14,257 nucleotides of DNA from AC-32 sp038236705. Lineage in GTDB: Bacteria > Actinomycetota > Thermoleophilia > Gaiellales > Gaiellaceae. The notes under the pieces were generated by a model. The model was not told where the DNA came from, did no database searches, and saw only the letters and a program-made list of their open reading frames with translations. A program made the position numbers and the translations under genes. Positions within the stretch are counted from its first letter, which is position 1; every line of letters starts with the position of its first letter. Location: NCBI GenBank assembly GCA_038236705.1, contig JBBRZN010000050.1, forward strand, positions 1 through 14,257, read 5' to 3'. Below are positions 1 through 5,335 of the stretch, in pieces.

Positions 1-1
1 C

Positions 2-871
2 GCGGTCGAGGAGGAGGCGCTGTTCCGTTTGTGCGACCTCGTGGTGGATCGCGACACGGCCGGCGCGCTGACCTTCATCGAGGAGCTCTCGGAGCAGGGC
101 CAGGACCTCGGGCGGCTCGTGACCGACCTGCTCGAGCACCTGCGCCACCTGCTGCTCGTCCAGCACATGGGCGAGGTACCGGACTCGCTGCCGGTGACCG
201 AGGAGACGCGCGAGCGCCTGCGCGAGCAGGCGAACCAGGTGGGCGAAGCGACGGTGCTGCGGCTCTGCGACCTGCTCGCGGTCGCCGTGGAGGACATGCG
301 CCAGGGAGGCGACCCGCGCCTGCCGCTCGAGCTCGCGCTCGTCAAGGTGACCCGCCCGGCGGCGGATCTCTCCCGCGAGTCGACGGCCTACCGGCTCGAG
401 CAGCTCGAGACCCGTGGCCATTCCGGCCCCGCCCCGGTGACAGTCACAGAGACAGTCACAGTGACTGACACCGCGGAGCCGGTCGCGCCGCCTTCGCTGG
501 AGCTGGAGCAGCTCCAGGAGGCCTGGCAGCGGACGATCCTCCCGGCGGTCGAGGAGAAGTCGATTCCCACCGCGTCGGTGCTGCGCGAGGCGCACCCGAA
601 AGACCTAGCCGGAGACACCCTCACCGTCGAGTTCCCGCGCGCGGCCTCCTTCCATCGGCAGCTCGCCGAGGAGCCGAAGAACGCAACCTTGCTCGAAGAG
701 GCGCTCTACGAGATCACGGGCCGCCACCTCTCGCTCACCTTCGAGGTGGGCGAGAACGGCGGTGAAACCGGGCCGCAGGCAGAGGCAGAGGAAGAGCAGC
801 CCGCGAGCGAAGAAGAGATCATCGAGCTGATGAAGGGAACCTTCGACGCCCGTGAGGTGGCAGACGAATGA
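2..871 (+). CDS. dnaX: DNA polymerase III subunit gamma/tau, C-terminal part (5' end outside window)
   Basis: Clamp-loader ATPase subunit of the replicative DNA polymerase. The frame is open from the first bases of the window, so the AAA+ ATPase domain lies upstream and only the last 289 residues are visible. The first ~120 residues look like DnaX domain III, the clamp-loader oligomerisation region: an ALTFIEEL...DLGRLVTDLLEHLRHLLL helical stretch followed by a long helix ending LPLELALVKVTRPA. A Val-Thr-rich linker follows (VTVTETVTVTDT, encoded around 437-472), then a C-terminal domain ending in an acidic tail and FDAREVADE. The stop overlaps the ybaB start as ATGA, and dnaX followed by ybaB and recR is a common bacterial order, which strongly supports the call. 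Any programmed frameshift that makes a short gamma form would be upstream; none is seen here. Confidence 0.9.
   Translation, partial: AVEEEALFRLCDLVVDRDTAGALTFIEELSEQGQDLGRLVTDLLEHLRHLLLVQHMGEVPDSLPVTEETRERLREQANQVGEATVLRLCDLLAVAVEDMRQGGDPRLPLELALVKVTRPAADLSRESTAYRLEQLETRGHSGPAPVTVTETVTVTDTAEPVAPPSLELEQLQEAWQRTILPAVEEKSIPTASVLREAHPKDLAGDTLTVEFPRAASFHRQLAEEPKNATLLEEALYEITGRHLSLTFEVGENGGETGPQAEAEEEQPASEEEIIELMKGTFDAREVADE
437..467 (+). repeat. Short direct and palindromic repeat in the dnaX linker
   Basis: The 10-mer GACAGTCACA occurs at 439-448 and again at 451-460. It is embedded in two palindromes: GTGAC-A-GTCAC at 437-447 and CAGTCAC-A-GTGACTG at 453-467. The DNA encodes alternating Val-Thr residues in the linker between DnaX domain III and the C-terminal domain, so it may only be a low-complexity linker. 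Confidence 0.7.
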
Positions 872-1188
872 GCATGGACATGAACAAGATGCTGGAACAG
901 GTCCAGCAGATGCAGGCCCAGATGCAGAAGGCTCAGGAGGAGCTGAAGAACGAGACCGTGCAGGCGACCGCAGGCGGGGGCATGGTCACCGTCACGGCCA
1001 CCGGCGGCGGCGAGATCCGAGAGATCAAGATCGACCCCAAGGCGATCGACCCTGACGACCCCGAGATGCTCGAGGACATGGTCGTCGCCGCGGTCAACGA
1101 GGCGCTTCGCTCCGCGCAGACCCTGCTGGAGTCGAAGCTGGGCCCCGCGCTCGGCGGCCTCCAGGGCATGGGACTGCCGGGGCTCTAG
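868..1188 (+). CDS. YbaB/EbfC family nucleoid-associated DNA-binding protein
   Basis: Small DNA-binding protein (106 aa, normal family length) that acts as a dimer on the nucleoid; its exact role in repair or replication is not settled in the family. The N-terminus is the typical Met/Gln-rich helix (MNKMLEQVQQMQAQMQKAQEEL). The central beta-sheet segment MVTVTATGGGEIREIKIDP and the helix DPEMLEDMVVAAVNEAL match the family core. The tail is glycine-rich with GLQGMGLPGL, also typical. The ATG at 868 overlaps the dnaX stop (ATGA), and an AGGTGG at 855-860 lies 7 nt upstream, which decides this start; ATG codons at 874 and 880 are alternatives. The stop overlaps the next gene's GTG by one base. 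Confidence 0.95.
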   Translation: MSMDMNKMLEQVQQMQAQMQKAQEELKNETVQATAGGGMVTVTATGGGEIREIKIDPKAIDPDDPEMLEDMVVAAVNEALRSAQTLLESKLGPALGGLQGMGLPGL

Positions 1189-1601
1189 TGGAGGAGCGGG
1201 TCGAGGCGTTGCGGCGAATCTCGCTCTTCGCCAACCTGGAGGCCCGGGTGCTCGAGCGGGTTGCCCAGGCGACCAAAGAGGTCGAGGTGCCTGCGGGGCA
1301 ACTCCTGGTCCAACCGGGCACCAAGGGCACCGGGATGTTCTTCATCTCCGACGGCACCGTCGTCGTCGAGACGAAGCGGGAGCACGTCGAGCTCGGGCCG
1401 GGTGAGTTCTTCGGCGAGCTCGCCCTCATGAGCGCCGACGCGACTCGCACGGCTCGGGTCCGCGCGAAGACGCCGCTGCGCTGCCTCGCGCTCGACCGCG
1501 AGGGCTTCCGGGAGCTGGTCGCCGCCCATCCGGAGGTGGCCGCATCCCTGCTCGAAGCCGCACTGAACCGCCTCGCCGAGAACGCCGCGCCGCCCGGCTG
1601 A
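1188..1601 (+). CDS. Stand-alone cyclic nucleotide-binding (cNMP/CRP-like) domain protein
   Basis: A 137-aa protein made almost entirely of one cNMP-binding beta-roll. In order: an N-terminal helix with ISLFANLEARVLERVA, the strand and turn VPAGQLLVQPGTKGTGMFFISDGTVVV, then the phosphate-binding cassette FFGELALMSADATRTARVRA around residues 78-97, with the Gly-Glu-Leu-Ala-Leu and Arg-Thr-Ala elements that bind the nucleotide in this superfamily. A closing helix follows (LDREGFRELVAAHPEVAASLLEAALNRLAE). There is no helix-turn-helix, kinase or channel domain, so it is not a CRP-type transcription factor by itself. The GTG start overlaps the ybaB stop (TAGTG), implying translational coupling. 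Whether it binds cAMP, cGMP or nothing cannot be told from sequence. Its place between ybaB and recR is unusual. Confidence 0.85.
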   Translation: MEERVEALRRISLFANLEARVLERVAQATKEVEVPAGQLLVQPGTKGTGMFFISDGTVVVETKREHVELGPGEFFGELALMSADATRTARVRAKTPLRCLALDREGFRELVAAHPEVAASLLEAALNRLAENAAPPG

Positions 1602-1616
1602 GACCGACGCGACCGG

Positions 1617-1622
1617 CACAAT
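1617..1622 (+). promoter_or_regulatory. Possible -10 box for leaderless recR mRNA
   Basis: CACAAT lies 6 nt before the recR ATG, and there is no Shine-Dalgarno sequence in the 27-nt gap after the preceding gene. The spacing fits a leaderless transcript starting at the ATG. The first base deviates from TANNNT and no -35 is evident, so this is tentative. Confidence 0.35.
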
Positions 1623-1628
1623 GGCGGC

Positions 1629-2219
1629 ATGTTCAGTCCGGCCGTCGAGAATCTCGTCTCGCAGCTGACCCGACTGCCCGGAGTCGGCCAGCGGACGGCG
1701 CAGCGGCTCGCCTTCCACCTGCTGCGGGTGTCGAAGGACGAGGCCGGGGCGCTGGCGGCCGCGATCGCCGAGGTCAAGGAGCGGGTTCGCTTCTGCCGCG
1801 AGTGCGGGAACCTGACCGAGGAAGAGACCTGCGACATCTGCCGCGATGCGCGCCGCGACCACACGATCGTCTGCGTGGTCGAGCAGCCCGCCGACCTGAT
1901 CTCGCTCGAGCGCACGCACGAGTTCCGTGGTCTCTACCACGTGCTCGGCGGCTCGCTCTCACCACTCGACGGCGTCGAGCCCGAACACCTGCGCATCGAC
2001 GAGTTGCTCGGCCGCGTCGAGCGCAACGGCGTCCAGGAAGTCGTGCTCGCGACCAACCCGAACATGACCGGCGAGGCGACCGCGGCCTACCTGGCAGACC
2101 GGCTGCGCGGCCGTGTCCGCGTGACCCGCCTGGCGAGCGGCCTCCCGGTTGGCTCCGACCTCGAGTACGCCGACGAGGTCACGCTGGGCAGGGCGCTCTC
2201 CGGCCGCCGCGAAATGTAG
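1629..2219 (+). CDS. recR: Recombination mediator protein RecR
   Basis: Recombinational-repair protein (196 aa, standard length) that works with RecF/RecO to load RecA on gapped DNA. Visible domains: a helix-hairpin-helix (LPGVGQRTAQRLAFHLL, residues 16-32); a C4 zinc finger with C56, C59, C68 and C71 (FCRECG and CDICRD); and a Toprim domain from about residue 79 containing VCVVEQPADL. HVLGGSLSPLDG and the Walker-B-like ATNPNMTGEATAAYLADRL follow, with RLASGLPVGSDLEYADEVTLGRAL at the end. All motifs are intact. It closes the dnaX-ybaB-cNMP-recR cluster, and the ATG at 1629 gives the canonical N-terminus (MFSPAVENLVSQLTRLPGVG). Confidence 0.98.
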   Translation: MFSPAVENLVSQLTRLPGVGQRTAQRLAFHLLRVSKDEAGALAAAIAEVKERVRFCRECGNLTEEETCDICRDARRDHTIVCVVEQPADLISLERTHEFRGLYHVLGGSLSPLDGVEPEHLRIDELLGRVERNGVQEVVLATNPNMTGEATAAYLADRLRGRVRVTRLASGLPVGSDLEYADEVTLGRALSGRREM

Positions 2220-2227
2220 GTAGCACA

Positions 2228-2246
2228 GGGGAACCCCTGGTTCCCC
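2228..2246 (+). terminator. Hairpin just after recR
   Basis: A perfect 8-bp stem (GGGGAACC / GGTTCCCC) with a CCT loop begins 9 nt after the recR stop. It is a plausible transcription end for the dnaX-recR cluster, but no T-tract follows, only a C-rich run, so intrinsic termination is uncertain. Confidence 0.5.
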
Positions 2247-2345
2247 CATGTCCCCCCTCCTTGCGAGCGCATGCTCGATCAAATCGTTTCAGGAGCCGCC
2301 TTTTGTCCCGGCTATTTCCTACGGGCTTGTCGAAGTGAGGCTCCC

Positions 2346-2362
2346 GCCGGGCAAAGCCCGGC
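2346..2362. repeat. Extragenic palindrome (GCCGGGC-AAA-GCCCGGC)
   Basis: Perfect 7-bp inverted repeat with a 3-nt loop in the recR-lysC gap, flanked by the near-direct repeats GGCTCCCGCCGG and GGCTCCGCCGG. Its core CGGGC-NN-AGCCCG recurs at 7485-7497 in another intergenic gap. The rest of the gap (2220-2441) also holds a small cgagc/gctcg hairpin at 2264-2277 and a 9-bp long-range inverted repeat (2294-2302 with 2416-2424). I see no convincing gene in the gap. Confidence 0.55.
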
Positions 2363-2428
2363 TCCGCCGGCAGATCGACGTTTCCCTACGGCGGTGCCTG
2401 ATTCCCATGCTCCGGAAGGCGGCTTTCC

Positions 2429-2434
2429 TACACT
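2429..2434 (+). promoter_or_regulatory. -10 box of a likely leaderless lysC promoter
   Basis: TACACT ends 7 nt before an in-frame GTG at 2442, with no Shine-Dalgarno sequence between. The box and spacing suggest transcription starts at or next to the GTG. The hexamer about 17 nt upstream does not resemble a -35. Confidence 0.5.
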
Positions 2435-2441
2435 GTCTGAC

Positions 2442-3695
2442 GTGACGACCACCACCGAATTCGAGGCTCTTCCGGCTCTCGAGGGCGCAGAGCCCCGGCT
2501 AGGCCCGCTCGTGATGAAGTTCGGCGGCACCTCGGTCGCCGACCCGGGCAAGATCAAGGACGTGGCCCGCCGGCTCGTCGAGGCCCGCGCCGCCGGCAAC
2601 CGGGTCGTCGCGGTGCTCTCGGCGATGGGCGACTCGACCGACTCGCTCGTGCGCCTCGCCTACGAGGTCTCGCCGCGCCCAAAGCCGCGCGAGCTCGACA
2701 TGCTGATCTCGGTCGGCGAGCGCATCTCCTGCGCCCTGGCGGCGATGGCGATCCACGACCTCGGCGCGGAGGCGATCTCGCTCACCGGCTCGCAGGCGGG
2801 GATCGTCACCGACACTGTCCACGGCCGCGCGAAGATCGTGGACGTCCGCGCACGCCGCATCCACGAGGCGCTCGACCAGGACCGGATCGTGCTCGTGGCC
2901 GGCTTCCAGGGCGTCTCCACCGACTTCGACATCACGACGCTGGGCCGCGGTGGCTCCGACACGACCGCGGTCGCGCTGGCCGCCGCGCTCGGCGCCGAGG
3001 CCTGCGAGATCTACACCGACGTCGAGGGCGTCTACACCGCCGATCCGCGCCTGGTGCCGGAAGCGCGCAAGCTCCACGCGGTCAGCTACGAGGAGATGCT
3101 CGAAATGGCCGCCTCGGGCGCGCGGGTGCTCCAGGTACGCTCGGTCGAGGTCGCGCGGAACCACCACGTCAAGCTGCACGTCCGCTCCACGTTCTCGGCC
3201 GCGGACGGCACCTGGATTCGCGAGGAGGACGAACGGATGCTCGAGAAGGCGCTGATCTCCGGAGTCACCCACACGCGCGAGGAGACGCTCTACCGCGTCG
3301 AGGGCACCAACCCGGCGCGTCTGTTCGCGGTCCTCGCGGACGCTGGCGTCAACGTGGACACGATCGTGCGCACCGGCTCGGAGATCTTGTTCTCGGCACC
3401 CGCCGAGGACCGGGAGGCCGCACGCGAGGCGCTCGACGGACTCGGCGTCGACTGGACCGCCCGCGACGACCTGGGCAAGGTGAGCGTGGTCGGCGCGGGC
3501 ATGAAGAGCCATCCGGGCGTGGCGGCGAAGGCCTTCGAGACGCTTGCGGCGGCCGGGATCGAGCTCGAAGTCGTGATCACCTCGCCGATCAAGATCGCGT
3601 GCCACGTGCGCGGCGAGGACGTCGAGCGAGCCGTCGTGGAGCTGCACCGTGCCTTCGAGCTCGACGCCCCCGAGGCCGAGCGCCGGCATGCCTAG
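2442..3695 (+). CDS. lysC: Aspartate kinase
   Basis: Phosphorylates aspartate, the first step to lysine/diaminopimelate, threonine and methionine. The 417-aa protein has the N-terminal kinase signature MKFGGTSVADPGKI (residues 25-38) and ISVGERISCALAAMAI. It also has the catalytic/nucleotide loop TTLGRGGSDTTAVALAAALGAEACEIYTDVEGVYTADPR, followed by a tandem ACT regulatory region (from ALISGVTHTREETLYRVEG, then VSVVGAGMKSHPGVAAKAFETLAAAGIELEVVITSPIKIACHV) that normally mediates feedback by lysine and/or threonine. The frame stays open upstream to 2271, but 2442 is preferred because of the TACACT box at 2429-2434 and because the upstream translation resembles no LysC. The ATG at 2514, directly before KFGGTSV, is an alternative start. 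The gene overlaps asd by 8 nt. Confidence 0.95.
   Translation: MTTTTEFEALPALEGAEPRLGPLVMKFGGTSVADPGKIKDVARRLVEARAAGNRVVAVLSAMGDSTDSLVRLAYEVSPRPKPRELDMLISVGERISCALAAMAIHDLGAEAISLTGSQAGIVTDTVHGRAKIVDVRARRIHEALDQDRIVLVAGFQGVSTDFDITTLGRGGSDTTAVALAAALGAEACEIYTDVEGVYTADPRLVPEARKLHAVSYEEMLEMAASGARVLQVRSVEVARNHHVKLHVRSTFSAADGTWIREEDERMLEKALISGVTHTREETLYRVEGTNPARLFAVLADAGVNVDTIVRTGSEILFSAPAEDREAAREALDGLGVDWTARDDLGKVSVVGAGMKSHPGVAAKAFETLAAAGIELEVVITSPIKIACHVRGEDVERAVVELHRAFELDAPEAERRHA
3223..3228 (+). promoter_or_regulatory. Internal ribosome-binding site in lysC
   Basis: AGGAGG lies 8 nt before an in-frame ATG at 3237, at the kinase/ACT-domain boundary. It is the strongest Shine-Dalgarno match noticed in the plus-strand genes and fits separate translation of a beta subunit. 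Because the bases also encode Glu-Glu-Asp, chance cannot be excluded. Confidence 0.55.
3237..3695 (+). other. Likely separately translated aspartokinase beta subunit (internal start in lysC)
   Basis: Reading from ATG 3237 gives a 152-aa, in-frame product that consists of just the ACT-domain regulatory half of LysC (begins MLEKALISGVTHTREE). In Corynebacterium glutamicum and Bacillus, lysC is known to encode alpha and beta subunits from in-phase overlapping starts, the beta being the ACT region; the position here is equivalent. The AGGAGG at 3223-3228 supports it. This is inference from position and ribosome site. Confidence 0.55.
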
Positions 3696-4620
3696 GGTCG
3701 GCGTGATCGGCGCCACCGGTGCCGTCGGGGCCGTGACACTGGAGCTGCTCGCTGAGCGCGGGTTCGAGAACGTGCGCGCCTTTGCCTCCGCGCGCTCGGC
3801 GGGAACGAGGCTCGCCGACGGCCGCACTGTCGAAGAGGCAACGCCCGAAGCGCTTTCCGCCGGAGAGCTCGATCTCTGCCTCTTCTCCGTCGGCACGCGG
3901 GCGAGCAAGGAGCTCGTCCCCCACGCCCTCCGCGGCGGGGCCGTCTGCATCGACAAGTCGGCGGCGTTCCGGCTCGAGAATGGGATCCCGCTCGTCGTCC
4001 CGGAGGTGAACGGCGCGCGGGCGCTGGAGCACGACGGCATCCTCGCGAACCCGAACTGCTGCGCGATCCCGCTCGCGCTCGTGCTCAAGCCGCTGCACGA
4101 GGCTGCCGGCCTGCGCGCGGTTCGCATCGCCACCTACCAATCGGCCTCGGGCGCGGGGGCGCAGCGGCTCCAGCGGCTCCTCGACGAGCCGCAGGCCGAG
4201 CACGACCTGGCGATGGACTGGGACTACGACGGCGAGGAGTTCGAAGAGGAGTTGAAGCTCCGCGAGGAGACGCGCAAGATCCTCGAGCTGCCGGAGCTGC
4301 CGCTGAGCGCATCCTGCGTACGCGTTCCGGTGCCGGTCGGCCATGCCGAGTCGGTCTGGCTCGAGACGGAGCAGCCGCTCTCCCCGGAACAGGCGCGCGA
4401 GCTACTGGCCGCGGCCGATTCTGTGCGCGTGGAGGAGTTCCCGACCCCCGGTCAGGCCGTTGGCGGCGACGAGGCCCTGGTGGGCCGAATCCGCCGCGAT
4501 CCCGCCGCCGAGAACGGCCTCTCACTCTTCCTCGCCTGCGACAACCTGCGCAAGGGCGCCGCCCTGAACGCGATCCAGATCGCCGAGCTCGTGCTCTCGC
4601 GCCGCCCAATACCCGCCTGA
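3688..4620 (+). CDS. asd: Aspartate-semialdehyde dehydrogenase
   Basis: NADP-dependent reduction of aspartyl phosphate (the LysC product) to aspartate semialdehyde. The 310-aa protein starts MPRVGVIGATGAVG, the dinucleotide-binding GxTGxVG loop. The catalytic cysteine is C124 in ANPNCCAIPL; substrate-site elements YQSASGAGA and VRVPVPVGHAESVW (Arg and His) are present. The conserved stretch usually written DNSSAFR reads DKSAAFR (residues 89-95), a substitution worth noting, though the Arg is kept. It is somewhat shorter than the usual ~335-345 aa of the family. The ATG at 3688 overlaps the lysC end by 8 nt; in-frame sequence upstream to 3649 lies inside lysC and is not needed for the fold. 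lysC-asd is a common actinobacterial operon. Confidence 0.95.
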   Translation: MPRVGVIGATGAVGAVTLELLAERGFENVRAFASARSAGTRLADGRTVEEATPEALSAGELDLCLFSVGTRASKELVPHALRGGAVCIDKSAAFRLENGIPLVVPEVNGARALEHDGILANPNCCAIPLALVLKPLHEAAGLRAVRIATYQSASGAGAQRLQRLLDEPQAEHDLAMDWDYDGEEFEEELKLREETRKILELPELPLSASCVRVPVPVGHAESVWLETEQPLSPEQARELLAAADSVRVEEFPTPGQAVGGDEALVGRIRRDPAAENGLSLFLACDNLRKGAALNAIQIAELVLSRRPIPA

Positions 4621-4629
4621 AGAGGCGGG
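4612..4629 (+). terminator. Hairpin spanning the asd stop codon
   Basis: CCCGCCT-GAAG-AGGCGGG, a perfect 7-bp stem with a tetraloop that includes the asd TGA. It is a possible transcription end for lysC-asd. There is no T-tract directly after it, only a mixed sequence leading to CTCTTG and CCCATTT. Confidence 0.45.
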
Positions 4630-4689
4630 ACTCCGCTCTTGCCCATTTGGCGCGCCGTCGAGCTGCTGCCGCTCCACACGCAGCCGGAT

Positions 4690-4711
4690 AGCGTTGAGTT
4701 TTCTCAACGCT
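4690..4711. terminator. Hairpin between convergent asd and response-regulator genes
   Basis: A perfect 9-bp stem AGCGTTGAG / CTCAACGCT with a TTTT loop. It covers the last codons and stop (TGA, 4706-4704) of the minus-strand response-regulator gene, and it lies 70 nt past asd. Symmetry and place suggest a terminator working in one or both directions, but U-tracts are weak. Confidence 0.5.
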
Positions 4712-5327
4712 CGATGAGCTGCAGCGCGGCCTTGCGGCTGGTGACGCGCAGTTTCTTCAGGATCGCGCTCACATGCGTGCGTACGGTGACGGGCTCGATG
4801 AAGAGCCGGTCGGCGATCTCGAACGTCGTCAGTCCGTGGCTCATCAGCTCTAGAACCTCCCACTCCCGGTCGGTCAGAACTACGCCGCGGCGCTTGAGCA
4901 GCGGCCGCCGGCGCCCTCGCTCGCGGAACTCGTCGATCACGAGCGCCACGAGGTGCCTTGACAACGCCGCCTCGCCTGCCAGAACGCCTCGGAGGGCGAC
5001 CGGCAGTCGCCCTGGATCGGTGTCCTTGAGCAGGTAGCCCGAAGCGCCGACTCGTAGCGCGTCGAAGAGGTCCTTGTCACTGCGCGAGACGGTGAGCATC
5101 ACAACGGCCGTTTCGGGGACGGCGAGGCTGATCTCCTCGGCGGCCCGGATGCCGCTTCCGGGCATCTGGACGTCGAGCAGACAGACGTCCGGCCGCTCCC
5201 GCACGGCCGCCTCTACCGCCGACGGCCCATCCTCGACCTCCGCGCAGACCTCGAAGCCTCCGCGTTCGAGCGTGAGCCGAACTCCGACTCGAACGAACGG
5301 GTGATCGTCGGCGATCAGGACACGCAA
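4704..5327 (-). CDS. LuxR/NarL-family response regulator
   Basis: A 207-aa two-component output protein. The N-terminal receiver has the acidic pair D7-D8, phosphoacceptor D52 (VCLLDVQMPG), the conserved Thr in VVMLTVS and Lys in GYLLKD. A short linker leads to the C-terminal LuxR helix-turn-helix (LTDREWEVLELMSHGLTTFEIADRLFIEPVTVRTHVSAILKKLRV). It should bind DNA after phosphorylation by the kinase encoded just upstream. The start is TTG at 5327-5325, chosen because it gives the canonical MRVLIADDHPFVRVGV and lies 8 nt after the kinase stop. No clear Shine-Dalgarno is seen, so translation is probably coupled. Targets cannot be inferred from the neighbours. Confidence 0.93.
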   Translation of the reverse strand: MRVLIADDHPFVRVGVRLTLERGGFEVCAEVEDGPSAVEAAVRERPDVCLLDVQMPGSGIRAAEEISLAVPETAVVMLTVSRSDKDLFDALRVGASGYLLKDTDPGRLPVALRGVLAGEAALSRHLVALVIDEFRERGRRRPLLKRRGVVLTDREWEVLELMSHGLTTFEIADRLFIEPVTVRTHVSAILKKLRVTSRKAALQLIER

Positions 5328-5335
5328 GGGCTTTT

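Noticed and set aside
437..467. CRISPR-like or mobile-element interpretation of the dnaX repeat
   Set aside because: Repeat units are 10 bp with a 2-bp spacer, only two copies, and inside an intact reading frame.
2271..2441. Upstream extension of the lysC frame
   Set aside because: The translation is Pro/Ala/Arg-rich without resemblance to LysC, it contains the intergenic palindromes, and a -10 box sits just before GTG 2442.
2228..2441. Lysine riboswitch (L-box) before lysC
   Set aside because: I could not recognise the conserved L-box helices, and the lysC transcript appears leaderless from 2442.
2499..4133. 544-codon open frame on the minus strand opposite lysC and asd
   Set aside because: The plus strand encodes unmistakable LysC and Asd with all motifs; the minus translation is Arg/His/Asp-rich low-complexity text typical of antisense frames in high-GC DNA.
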